DNA of 64,000 nucleotides from positions 1 to 64,000 of the forward strand of contig NZ_SELS01000039.1 in assembly GCF_004197395.1 (NCBI RefSeq), read 5' to 3'. The number at the start of each line of letters is the position of its first letter. The stretch's first letter is position 1. The notes under the pieces were generated by a model. That model made no database searches. It was not told the DNA's origin and saw only the letters and a list, made by a program, of their open reading frames with translations. The DNA comes from Paraburkholderia sp. UYCP14C. Its GTDB lineage: Bacteria > Pseudomonadota > Gammaproteobacteria > Burkholderiales > Burkholderiaceae. Position numbers and translations under genes: made by a program. Positions 38,632 through 46,541 of this stretch are shown in pieces.

Positions 38632-39543
38632 ATGGCACGAATTCCCAAGCTCACGACGACGCTCGCCTACGACCGCTACATGGCCGGCCAGCGACTCGTG
38701 TCGAGCGTGGATCGCGAGTGGCGGCATCTGGTGCTGCGCTCGTATCTCGAGCCGGTGCGGCAGGACCTGCTCGAAGCGCCGGGTTTGCGCGACTTCACGC
38801 TGATGACGCTCGCGAGCGGCGCCGAGCATCTCGAACGCAACCTCGGCGGATCCTGGGAAAGCGCCGATATGCGCGTGAACGACCTGTGGTTCGTGCCGCC
38901 CGCGCCGATCTCGTGGCGCTGGCATTCGATCAGCGACGAGCCGTTGTCTACGTTGCACGTGCACATCGAGCGCGGTTTGATCGACAACGTCGCGCAACAG
39001 ATGGGGCTCGACGCGTCGCGCGAACTGTCGCTCGGCGACGCGATGCGCTTCAACGATCCGCTGATTGCCGCGATGCTTGCCGCGCTGCATCGCGCCGCCC
39101 TCGATCCCGCCGACTCGCGTCTGTATGTCGATACGCTGGTGCACGCGCTCGCCGCGCACCTGCTGCAGCATTATTCGAGCGGCAACGACGCGCGGGGCGG
39201 CAGCCCGACGCGGCCCGAACGGCTGGTGCCGCGCCGGATTCGGCGAGTGACCGACTACATCCGAGCCAATCTCGCCGAGGATCTGGCGATCGCCGAACTG
39301 GCCGGGCAGGCCGGCCTAAGCAGTTTTCATTTTGCTCGGGTGTTTCGCCGCGAAACCGGGGAGACGCCGCATCAGTTCGTCACGCGCTTGCGGCTCGAGG
39401 AAGCGGCGAGGCTGCTGCGCGCCACGGATCGAACCGTGCTGCAAATCGCGCTCGAAGTTGGCTTCGAGAATGCCAGTCATTTCTCGGTGCAGTTCAAACG
39501 TGGCTATGGCGCGACGCCGCTCGCCTACCGGTTGCGCGGTTGA
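38632..39543 (+). CDS. AraC family transcriptional regulator
   Basis: 303 residues. The N-terminal half is an unrecognised sensor-like domain (DLWFVPPAPISWRW). The C-terminal AraC domain has AIAELAGQAGLSSFHFARVFRRE-type first helix-turn-helix and TVLQIALEVGFENASHFSVQFKR second, ending YGATPLAYR. GAAGGG five nt before the ATG at 38632 supports this start. Divergent from the LuxR gene. Confidence 0.92.
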   Translation: MARIPKLTTTLAYDRYMAGQRLVSSVDREWRHLVLRSYLEPVRQDLLEAPGLRDFTLMTLASGAEHLERNLGGSWESADMRVNDLWFVPPAPISWRWHSISDEPLSTLHVHIERGLIDNVAQQMGLDASRELSLGDAMRFNDPLIAAMLAALHRAALDPADSRLYVDTLVHALAAHLLQHYSSGNDARGGSPTRPERLVPRRIRRVTDYIRANLAEDLAIAELAGQAGLSSFHFARVFRRETGETPHQFVTRLRLEEAARLLRATDRTVLQIALEVGFENASHFSVQFKRGYGATPLAYRLRG

Positions 39544-39856
39544 GATGCGCGCCGGCTGCTGCCCGCCTGCGCCAGCCACGATGCCGAGCCGTGACGGCCC
39601 GCGTTTCTCCAGCCGGAATCACGCACCTGCGCAGTGTGCGTTGCATTGCGCGGCTTGCAAACTACGAACTTTCGTGGCGGCGCGCGGTGCAAACTGGCAT
39701 CGCATGCCGCGCAAGGCTTTGCGGCTCGATCGGTTGCCCGCGATGATAACTGGTCTAACTGGCCTGACCGCCGTGCCAGCAACTGTATCTGTCGAAGCCT
39801 TGCATCGGACGACAGAATCGAAGCACCTTTCAACCTCACACACCGGATAACGCGCC
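39544..39856. other. intergenic region, 313 bp
   Basis: No gene supported; overlapping frames here look like GC-biased noise. It presumably contains the promoter of the DUF3830 gene. I see no distinct operator or terminator. Confidence 0.35.
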
Positions 39857-40282
39857 ATGACCCGACTCAAAATGACCGCCTGCGGCCACACCTTCATCGC
39901 CGAGACGCATCCCGATGCGCCGCAGACCGTGGCAGCGTTCCTGAAGCTGCTGCCGTACCGGCAGAAGCTGATTCACGTGCGCTGGAGCGGCGAGGGCTGC
40001 TGGGTGCCGCTCGGCGAGTTCAAGCTCGAGAACGACGGCGTCGCGGTCGGCTTCGAGAATCACACCAGCCATCCGTCGGTCGGCGACATCCTGTTCTATC
40101 CGGGCGGCTATAGCGAGACCGAGATCATCCTCGCGTACGGCTCGTGCTGCTTCGCGAGCAAGATGGGGCAACTCGCGGGCAATCATTTTCTGACGATCGT
40201 CGAAGGCAAGGAAAAACTGCGCGAACTCGGCACCAAGGTGCTGTGGGAAGGTGCGCAGGAGGTGGTGTTCGAGCGGCTTTGA
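39857..40282 (+). CDS. DUF3830 family protein
   Basis: 141-residue protein matching the DUF3830 pattern: HVRWSGEGCWVPLGE, NHTSHPSVGDILFYPGG and EIILAYGSCCFASKMGQLAGNHFL. The family has a cyclophilin-like fold and an unknown role. It often sits near amidase/hydrolase or transport genes, but here an AraC gene precedes it and a GDSL lipoprotein follows. Confidence 0.85.
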   Translation: MTRLKMTACGHTFIAETHPDAPQTVAAFLKLLPYRQKLIHVRWSGEGCWVPLGEFKLENDGVAVGFENHTSHPSVGDILFYPGGYSETEIILAYGSCCFASKMGQLAGNHFLTIVEGKEKLRELGTKVLWEGAQEVVFERL

Positions 40283-40402
40283 GCGGCGGCATTTGCTTCC
40301 CGGGCATACGCGATGCTTGTTCGAAGAGCCGTGTGCGATCAGACACCGACCGCGCACCTGAGGCACTCGACACCGTCTGGCCCGCCCGGCGAGGAGGAGC
40401 AA

Positions 40403-41437
40403 ATGCGAGGCATTAATGACAAGGTCCGCGCTGTAGTTTTTGCCATCACGACCGTGTTGCTCTCCGCTTGCGGCGGGGGCGGTGGCGGCAGCAGCGGGTC
40501 GAGTGGCGGCGGCAGCACGTCGGCCGAGCCGGCGGGCGGCGTCAAGCTGCAGGTGGTGTCGTTCGGCGACAGCCTGTCGGACGTCGGGACTTATGCGCCG
40601 CTCGCGGGCGCGGTGGGCGGCGGGCGTTTCACCACCAATCCCGGCCAGGTGTGGGCCCAGGACGTCGCGCAATACTACGGCGATACGCTCAGCGCCGCGT
40701 TCACGATCGATATCACGCATAAGCTGAGTGGGCAGAGTGGCTTCGGTTATGCGGAAGGCGGCTCGACGGTGGCGACGCCGGCCAATCAATACGACTACCT
40801 GGGCGATGTCATCGGCGACATCGAAATGCCGGTCAATCAGCAGCTATCGAGCTATCTGAGCGCTCACGGCAGCTTCAATGCCAATCAGCTCGTGCTCGTG
40901 TGGGCGGGCGCGAACGATGTGCTTCGCGCCGGCAATCTTCCCGCCGCGGCGCCGATCGTGCAGGCGGCTGCCACGACGCTCGCCCAACTCGTCGGGCAAA
41001 TCGTGCAGAACGGCGGCGCGCATGTGGTGGTGGTCAATCTGCCGAATATCGGGCTGGCGCCGAAGGGGCTCGCTTCGGCTGATGGCGGCGCGAACCTCAC
41101 GCAGTTGTCGCAGCTGTTCAACGCTACGTTGAATACCGCGTTGCAAACCAATGGGCTGCAGTCGAAGGTGATCGAGGTCGATTCGTATACGTGGACGAAT
41201 CAGGTGATCGCAAACTTTCAGGCGAACGGTTTTACCGTGTCGAATACGGCGCAGGCCTGCGATCCGAAGAAAACGCCCGATGACACGTCGCTGCTATGTT
41301 CGCCGGCGACCTACGTGAGCGCCAATGCGGATCGGACCTACATGTTCGCCGATGATCTGCATCCGACGACCCATATGCATGCGTTGTTTGCGCAGTTCGT
41401 CGAGCAGCAGATCGCGCATAGCGGGTTGGGGCACTGA
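40403..41437 (+). CDS. SGNH/GDSL hydrolase lipoprotein
   Basis: 344 residues. A lipoprotein signal has LLSAC with lipidated Cys23, followed by a Gly/Ser linker. The esterase domain shows block I SFGDSLSDVGTY (nucleophile Ser), block III LVWAGANDVL and the late catalytic pair in FADDLHPTTHMH. It should be an outer-membrane or periplasmic esterase/lipase. GAGGAGGAG before the ATG at 40403 fixes the start. Confidence 0.9.
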   Translation: MRGINDKVRAVVFAITTVLLSACGGGGGGSSGSSGGGSTSAEPAGGVKLQVVSFGDSLSDVGTYAPLAGAVGGGRFTTNPGQVWAQDVAQYYGDTLSAAFTIDITHKLSGQSGFGYAEGGSTVATPANQYDYLGDVIGDIEMPVNQQLSSYLSAHGSFNANQLVLVWAGANDVLRAGNLPAAAPIVQAAATTLAQLVGQIVQNGGAHVVVVNLPNIGLAPKGLASADGGANLTQLSQLFNATLNTALQTNGLQSKVIEVDSYTWTNQVIANFQANGFTVSNTAQACDPKKTPDDTSLLCSPATYVSANADRTYMFADDLHPTTHMHALFAQFVEQQIAHSGLGH

Positions 41438-41464
41438 GGGGATAGCTACGCGCTGCGTGCCATC

Positions 41465-41496
41465 CGCACCCCGCCTCTGAACAAGGCCGGGGTGCG
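41465..41496. terminator. convergent-gap hairpin
   Basis: CGCACCCCG and CGGGGTGCG form a 9-bp stem around a 14-nt loop, which can extend with GCC/GGC. It lies between the GDSL lipoprotein gene and the convergent 42-residue gene. Probable shared terminator. Confidence 0.45.
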
Positions 41497-41511
41497 TGCC
41501 ACGTCACATCG

Positions 41512-41640
41512 TTACTTGAACAGCTTCATCGCTTGCGTCAACGTATTGATCACGCCCCAGGCGAGCGGAATCATCACGTACAGCCAGAACACCACGAGCA
41601 TCACCTTGTTGGTCGGATGTACGGTTTGAACGGTCGACAT
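41512..41640 (-). CDS. 42-residue single-TM partner of OFA-type MFS transporter
   Basis: A short gene on the minus strand from ATG 41638-41640 to TAA 41512-41514. It encodes one hydrophobic helix (VMLVVFWLYVMIPLAWGV) with polar ends. GAGGAG lies seven nt upstream, overlapping the stop of the MFS gene 10 nt away, so translation is coupled. I recall such tiny proteins being annotated as MFS transporter small subunits beside OFA-family transporters, which this arrangement matches. Confidence 0.8.
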   Translation of the reverse strand: MSTVQTVHPTNKVMLVVFWLYVMIPLAWGVINTLTQAMKLFK

Positions 41641-41650
41641 ATGGATCTCC

Positions 41651-43054
41651 TCACGCGCCCTTGGCGACTTGTGCATCGGTCATGTGGTGCTTCTCGTCCA
41701 CACGCTTGACCAGCAGGTTGCAGATAAAGCCGATCACGAGCAGCACGGCCATGATGTGCACGGTCATCGTGTACGCGTCCGCCTTGGCGACGCCGTTCGC
41801 GACTTCATACGCGCGGATGTAATTGACGAGCACCGGACCCGCGACACCCGCCGCGGCCCACGCCGTCAACAGACGTCCGTGAATGCCGCCGACGAACGCC
41901 GTGCCGAACATGTCGGCGAGATAGGCCGGCACCGTCGCGAAGCCGCCGCCGTACATCGACAGGATGATGCAGTAGGTCAGCACGAACAGCGCGATCTGGC
42001 CGTTCGCGGCAAAGGTGGGCACCAGGTAGTAGAGCACCGCGCCGAGCACGAAGAAGATCGCGTAGGTGTTCTTGCGACCGATCCAGTCCGATGCCGACGA
42101 CCACACGAAACGTCCACCCATGTTGAACAGCGACAGCAAGCCGACAAAGCCGGCTGCGGCCGACGCCGTCACGGTGTTCTTGAAGCTCTCCTGGATCATC
42201 ACCGAGGCCTGGCCGAGAACGCCGATCCCAGCCGTCACGTTCAGGAACAGCACGAGCCAGATCAGATAGAACTGCGGGGTCTTCAACGCCTGATCGATAT
42301 GCACGTGGTTGCGCGAGATCAGGCGGTGCTGCGTGACTTCGGGCGCGGTCCAGCCGGCGGGCTTCCAGTCCGTCGGCGGCACGCGGATCGCCAGCGCGCC
42401 GATCGTCATCGAAATGAAGTAGACGATGCCGAGCACGATGAAGGTCTCCGCGACGCCGACGCTCGTCGCGCTTTGAAAGTGCTTCATCAGCGCGACCGAC
42501 AGCGGCGCCGCGATCATCGCGCCGCCGCCGAAGCCCATGATCGCCATGCCGGTCGCCATGCCGCGGCGGTCCGGAAACCAGCGGATCAGCGTCGACACCG
42601 GCGATACGTAACCGAGCCCCAGCCCGATCCCGCCGATCACGCCGTAACCGAGATACAGCAGCACGATCTGATGCAGATACACGCCGAGCGCGGACACGAG
42701 GAAGCCGCCGCCGAAACAGCACGCTGCCGTAAACATGGTGCGGCGCGGACCGACGTGTTCGAGCCATTTGCCCGCGAATGCCGCCGACAAACCGAGGAAC
42801 ACGATCGCCAGCGAAAAGATCCAGCCTAGCGCGGTCAGCGACCAGTCATCGGGCGCGGACTGCGTGATGCCGATCACTTTGGTCAGCGGTCCGTTGAATA
42901 CCGAGAACGCATAGGCCTGACCGATGCACAGATGCACGGCGAGCGCCGCGGGAGGCACCATCCAGCGCGAAAAACCGGGCTGCGCGATGGTGGCCTGTTT
43001 GGAAAAGAATGGGGCGGAGCCTCGTTGGCTGCCCGGCTCACTGATGCTACTCAT
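41651..43054 (-). CDS. OFA-family MFS transporter (YhjX/oxalate-formate antiporter family)
   Basis: 467-residue 12-helix transporter. The OFA features are CIGQAYAFSVFNGPLTK in helix 1, WFPDRRGMATGMAIMGFGGGA, and SLFNMGGRFVWSSASDWIGR, which keeps the helix-8 Arg. The helix-11 Lys of Oxalobacter OxlT is not kept; the region reads IHGRLLTAWAA. It may therefore carry pyruvate or another monocarboxylate rather than oxalate. TAAGGAG precedes the ATG. Expressed together with the 42-residue gene. Confidence 0.88.
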   Translation of the reverse strand: MSSISEPGSQRGSAPFFSKQATIAQPGFSRWMVPPAALAVHLCIGQAYAFSVFNGPLTKVIGITQSAPDDWSLTALGWIFSLAIVFLGLSAAFAGKWLEHVGPRRTMFTAACCFGGGFLVSALGVYLHQIVLLYLGYGVIGGIGLGLGYVSPVSTLIRWFPDRRGMATGMAIMGFGGGAMIAAPLSVALMKHFQSATSVGVAETFIVLGIVYFISMTIGALAIRVPPTDWKPAGWTAPEVTQHRLISRNHVHIDQALKTPQFYLIWLVLFLNVTAGIGVLGQASVMIQESFKNTVTASAAAGFVGLLSLFNMGGRFVWSSASDWIGRKNTYAIFFVLGAVLYYLVPTFAANGQIALFVLTYCIILSMYGGGFATVPAYLADMFGTAFVGGIHGRLLTAWAAAGVAGPVLVNYIRAYEVANGVAKADAYTMTVHIMAVLLVIGFICNLLVKRVDEKHHMTDAQVAKGA

Positions 43055-43405
43055 AAGGCGGTCTCCTTACAGTTGTTCTGTTTATCGGCGCGGCGTGCAT
43101 TTACCTGAGGCGGCGGAGTGTAACTTGCGCAGGGCGGACACGTCGTCGCTATATGTATTTTTATTTCATATGATTTGGTCCCTCGCACCCGGAATCGGGC
43201 CTGGCTCGACAATAGGACGTGGGCGATTGCTTCGCAATATGAAGCGCATGGACATAAGGTGTGATCCTGGTCAAACGGGCATGCTATTCACGCGATCGCG
43301 CAAATCGTGGGACGCACTGGGCCGGTGCCGCCGAACTTTCGAATAGAAGCTCTATGCAAAGCCAGCAATAAACGAGCCGCGCACGACGCGCGGCACAAAA
43401 AAGAA
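43055..43405. other. intergenic region upstream of OFA transporter gene
   Basis: No gene supported. AT-rich stretch 43150-43185 (ATATG ... CATAT ends spaced by 11 nt) probably belongs to the OFA transporter promoter. The left part of the MHS terminator adjoins. Confidence 0.35.
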
Positions 43406-43441
43406 ACGGGCCGGCGCGGCTGTTTTGCCGCGTCGGCCCGT
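43406..43441 (-). terminator. rho-independent terminator of the MHS transporter gene
   Basis: ACGGGCCGGCGCGGC (43406-43420), 6-nt loop, GCCGCGTCGGCCCGT (43427-43441): 15-position stem with one G-U type pair. On the minus strand the stem is followed by TTCTTTTTT, the U-tract. It lies just after the MHS stop at 43470. Confidence 0.85.
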
Positions 43442-43469
43442 CGTGTATCGACGGCGAATTACGCCGGTG

Positions 43470-44789
43470 TCAATCGATCTTTCGTCCGGTCTTCATGCGT
43501 GCCGCGACGAGCACCGAAATCAGACAGCCGAGCGCCAGATACGCGGCCACCGGATGCCACGAGCCGCCCGCGAAGCTGACCAGCGCGACCGCGATGAACG
43601 GCGTGAAGCCGCCGCCGACCACGCTCGCCACCTGATAGCCGACGCCCGCGCCGCTATAGCGGTACTCGGTGCCGAACAGATCGGTGAACATCGGCTGCTG
43701 CACGCTGACGACCATGTCGTGCGCGATGTTCGCGAGCAGCACCGCGAACACGACGATCCAGACCGTCGAACGCGCTTCGAGCGCGAGGAAGAACGGCACC
43801 GCGCTGAACACGCCGACCAGCGCGCCGATCATATAGATGCGACGGCGGCCGAAGCGATCCGCGAGCCACGCGAAGCACGGAATCGTCACGCAACTGAGCG
43901 CGCCGACGACGAAGCCGATCGTCAGGAAGAACTCGCGCGGCATGTGCAGGTTCGAGGTCGAGTAGCTCAGCGCGAACGCGGTCACGATGTACATCGTGAA
44001 CAGCTCGGCGAGCCGCAGCGCGATGATCAGCAGAAAGGCCTTCGGATGACGCAGCAGCGCTTCGACGATCGGCAGGCGCACGCGGCGCTCGCCATGCTGG
44101 CCGACTTTCTCGACGAACTCCTGCGACTCTTCCATGCTCGAGCGGATCCACAGCGCGATCAGCACCAGCACGACGCTGAACAGGAACGGCAGACGCCAGC
44201 CCCAGCTGAGGAACGCGGCGTTGTCCATCGAGCGGCTGATCAGCGCGACGAGTCCCGTCGACAACACGAGCCCGACGCCGTAGCCGACCTGCACGCCACT
44301 ACTGTAAAAGGCCTTCTTTTTCGCGGGCGCGCTTTCGACGGCCATCAACGCCGCGCCGCCCCATTCGCCGCCGACCGCAAAGCCCTGGATCGCGCGCAGC
44401 GTGACGAGCAGTACCGGCGCCAGCCAGCCGATCGTCGAAAACGCCGGCAGCAGACCGATCGCGGCCGTCGACAGACCCATCATCATCACGGTGAGCACGA
44501 GCATGCGCTTGCGCCCGAGCCGGTCGCCGTAGTGGCCGAACACGAAGCCGCCGAGCGGGCGGAACAGGAAACCGACGCCGAAGGTGGCGAACGCGGCGAG
44601 CGTGCCCATCGCCGGACCGACGTTCGGGAAGAACTCGGCGTTGAACACGAGCGCGGCGACGATGCCGTACAGCAGGAAGTCGTACCAGTCGACCACGGCG
44701 CCGATAAAGCTGCCGAGCGCGGCCTTGCGAGCCTGACTGCGCGCATTGCGGTGAGTGGCCACGGCGGCCTGCGGGTGGGTGGTGCTCAT
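43470..44789 (-). CDS. MFS transporter, metabolite:H+ symporter (MHS) family
   Basis: 439 residues, 12 helices. MHS hallmarks are the N-terminal ALGSFIGAVVDWYDFLLYG, FLFRPLGGFVFGHYGDRLGRKR, and RAIQGFAVGGEWGGAALM. Family members (ShiA, KgtP, ProP, citrate carriers) import carboxylates or osmolytes with protons. AAGGAG before the ATG at 44789 rejects the longer frame. It lies beside the OFA transporter and the GntR gene, so a carboxylate substrate is likely. Confidence 0.9.
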   Translation of the reverse strand: MSTTHPQAAVATHRNARSQARKAALGSFIGAVVDWYDFLLYGIVAALVFNAEFFPNVGPAMGTLAAFATFGVGFLFRPLGGFVFGHYGDRLGRKRMLVLTVMMMGLSTAAIGLLPAFSTIGWLAPVLLVTLRAIQGFAVGGEWGGAALMAVESAPAKKKAFYSSGVQVGYGVGLVLSTGLVALISRSMDNAAFLSWGWRLPFLFSVVLVLIALWIRSSMEESQEFVEKVGQHGERRVRLPIVEALLRHPKAFLLIIALRLAELFTMYIVTAFALSYSTSNLHMPREFFLTIGFVVGALSCVTIPCFAWLADRFGRRRIYMIGALVGVFSAVPFFLALEARSTVWIVVFAVLLANIAHDMVVSVQQPMFTDLFGTEYRYSGAGVGYQVASVVGGGFTPFIAVALVSFAGGSWHPVAAYLALGCLISVLVAARMKTGRKID

Positions 44790-45163
44790 CGAGTCTCCTT
44801 CAATGTGGCGGGTGCTTGAACCGATCGAGCCGTGCCGGCTGGGCATTGCGGCGCGTTCGATCCGCGGCAGGATGACCGGAAGATTAAAGACGCGGGCGCG
44901 AATTCACAATCCGCGGGACGGTGAAAATGCGCGATCATCGCACGCCGATGCGCGAATAGCGCGCGTTTTGCGTGTTTACACCGAGCGCGGTCGGCGCTCA
45001 TCGCGAGCGATGACGTGGGCGAACCCACGCAGCCCGCGACGTGCTAACGTGAAAGTAATCTTAAAAACAACAGGCGTTGATATACTACATACCGAATATT
45101 GAAAAATGCGGCGTTGCAGCATATGATTGAGGAATCCATCTTCTCAATCGTCCGGAGTTACAC
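44790..45163. other. divergent intergenic region, 374 bp
   Basis: Divergent promoter region of the MHS gene and the GntR transcription unit. It becomes AT-rich from 45050 and holds the candidate operator at 45076-45091. No gene supported. Confidence 0.4.
45076..45091 (+). promoter_or_regulatory. candidate GntR operator (weak copy)
   Basis: GTTGATATACTACATA resembles the palindrome TGTGATATATCACAT found at 46424-46439 (12 of 15 positions across the core). It lies 72 nt before the start of the small gene preceding GntR, which fits autoregulation. Single-site evidence is weak. Confidence 0.4.
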
Positions 45164-45382
45164 GTGGAATTCGTGCCTCTCGCGCTGTTCGCCGTTGCCG
45201 TCGTAGGGTTGGGCTGTGCCGCCACTGTTCTGCTGACCGACTGGATTCCCGAAGCGGTCGCGGCGCTTGCATCGCAACATGGCCGCTTTGTGGGTCTAGG
45301 CGAGCAGCGCGGCAAAACGGCGGCGCCGAATCGCGCGCGTGTTCAAGCAGAGGCGATGAATGTCGTCAGAACTTCCAACTGA
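45164..45382 (+). CDS. small hypothetical membrane protein
   Basis: 72 residues from a GTG at 45164, preceded by CGGAG. It has one hydrophobic helix (PLALFAVAVVGLGCAATVLL) and a basic tail. Its 3' end overlaps the GntR start (45360) in another frame, so it could couple translation of the regulator. No family recognised; it may instead be a leader frame. Confidence 0.45.
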   Translation: MEFVPLALFAVAVVGLGCAATVLLTDWIPEAVAALASQHGRFVGLGEQRGKTAAPNRARVQAEAMNVVRTSN

Positions 45383-46079
45383 AACAGTGGCCACCCCGTT
45401 GACCCTGTCGCTGCAGCCGATCGGCGCGAGCGCGAGCTTGCGCGATCAGGCGTATGCGATGCTGCGTCAGGCCATCGCCGACGCGGATATCTACCAGAAT
45501 CGCGAAGAAATCCGTCTCGACGAGCGCGTGCTCAGCGAATCGCTCGGCGTGAGCCGCACCCCCGTGCGCGAGGCGATGACGCTGCTCGAGCAGGAGGGTT
45601 TCCTGCGCATGGTGCCGCGGCGCGGCATCTACATCGTGCGCAAGAGCAAGCGCGAAATCGTCGAGATGATCCAGATGTGGGCCGCGCTCGAAAGCATGGC
45701 CGCGCGGCTCGCCACGCTGCATGCGACCGACGAGGAAATCGGCCGCCTGCGCCATATGTTCGACAATTTCCGCGACTCGACGCCGGCCGAGCATATCGCC
45801 GAGTATTCGGACGCGAACATCGCGTTCCATCAGGCGATCGTCGAGTTGTCGAAGTCGCAGATCATTCTCGACACGATCAAGAACATCTTCATCCATGTGC
45901 GCGCGATCCGGCGCATGACCATCTCGCAGAGCGACCGGGCCGCGCGCTCGATCGTCGATCATCTGCGCATCATCGAGGCGCTCGAGAAGCGCGATACCGA
46001 ACTTGCCGAGCGGCTCACGCGCCAGCATTCGCTCGATCTCGCGGCGTTCGTCGAAGCCAATTGCGATTTCCTCGATTGA
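45360..46079 (+). CDS. GntR family regulator, FCD (FadR) subfamily
   Basis: 239 residues. The N-terminal winged helix-turn-helix has LSESLGVSRTPVREAMTLLEQEGFL. The FCD effector domain follows, with its metal/ligand residues seen in DANIAFHQAI and the late HLRIIEALEKRD. It lies upstream of and co-directional with the ThDP-frc-FAH operon, and palindromes TGTGATATATCA occur in the gap. It is therefore the likely local regulator. Confidence 0.93.
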   Translation: MSSELPTETVATPLTLSLQPIGASASLRDQAYAMLRQAIADADIYQNREEIRLDERVLSESLGVSRTPVREAMTLLEQEGFLRMVPRRGIYIVRKSKREIVEMIQMWAALESMAARLATLHATDEEIGRLRHMFDNFRDSTPAEHIAEYSDANIAFHQAIVELSKSQIILDTIKNIFIHVRAIRRMTISQSDRAARSIVDHLRIIEALEKRDTELAERLTRQHSLDLAAFVEANCDFLD

Positions 46080-46121
46080 TTGATGGCGGCGTAGACGCCT
46101 GACTACCTGCTGATTTCGAAA

Positions 46122-46157
46122 AGCCCGCGGTGTGCAAGCACTGCGGGCTTTTTGCGT
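46122..46157 (+). terminator. rho-independent terminator after GntR gene
   Basis: AGCCCGCGGTG, loop TGCAAG, CACTGCGGGCT (11-position stem, one G-U), followed by TTTTTGCG. It separates the GntR unit from the ThDP-frc operon. Confidence 0.82.
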
Positions 46158-46263
46158 GCGCACGTTTAGAGCGGATATGCAGGTCGCGCGGCGGCGAATG
46201 GCAGGAAAAGAGGTCGCTGCCGCACTGCGGGATAAACCGTGCTTGACGGTCTTAAAAATATGG

Positions 46264-46280
46264 TATGTGATATATCAACA
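46264..46280 (+). promoter_or_regulatory. candidate GntR operator, distal
   Basis: TATGTGATATATCAACA: the inner ten bases TGATATATCA (46268-46277) are a perfect palindrome and the left arm TGTG is identical to the proximal site. It lies about 160 nt upstream of the proximal palindrome, near a multiple of the helical repeat, so looping is conceivable. Confidence 0.55.
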
Positions 46281-46423
46281 ATGACAGCCGCACCATGCGA
46301 CTCAGTGTTTTCCCTTTGAAACGACTGCCGCAAAGCCTTGCAGATTCGGCGCAACGCTGCGGCTGGCAAGCTCGAGCAGCACGAACTTCGCGCCGCTTAT
46401 GTCTCAAAATTGGCCTTGAACGA

Positions 46424-46439
46424 ATGTGATATATCACAT
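46424..46439 (+). promoter_or_regulatory. perfect palindromic operator ATGTGATATATCACAT
   Basis: A 16-bp perfect inverted repeat, AT-rich in a GC-rich genome, 102 nt before the ThDP gene start codon. TTGAAC at 46416-46421 just upstream could be a -35 element, placing the palindrome in the promoter spacer. The likely ligand is the adjacent FCD-type GntR protein. Confidence 0.7.
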
Positions 46440-46541
46440 ACGGTATCTTCTGGGCCGTGAGACGGCGGTGCAGTCGGACGTATATCGAAGCGGAAGCGTC
46501 CGTCGATAACCGTTGCACATCCGATTGATGAGGAGATGACC

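Larger units (their letters stand above)
46158..46541. other. promoter region of the ThDP-frc operon
   Basis: Non-coding region from the GntR terminator to the ThDP start. It is AT-richer in two islands (46250-46285, 46415-46450), each holding a TGATATATCA core. The short open frames crossing it have no coding character. Confidence 0.5.

Noticed and set aside
43425..44819. 464-residue plus-strand open frame opposite the MHS transporter
   Set aside because: Composition (Asp/Glu/Arg/His-rich, no motif) is that of a shadow frame; the minus strand carries MHS signatures and a proper terminator.
45164..46163. Minus-strand frame 45366-46163 (265 residues) opposite GntR
   Set aside because: Shadow of the GntR gene; no motif, while the plus strand has clear helix-turn-helix and FCD domains.
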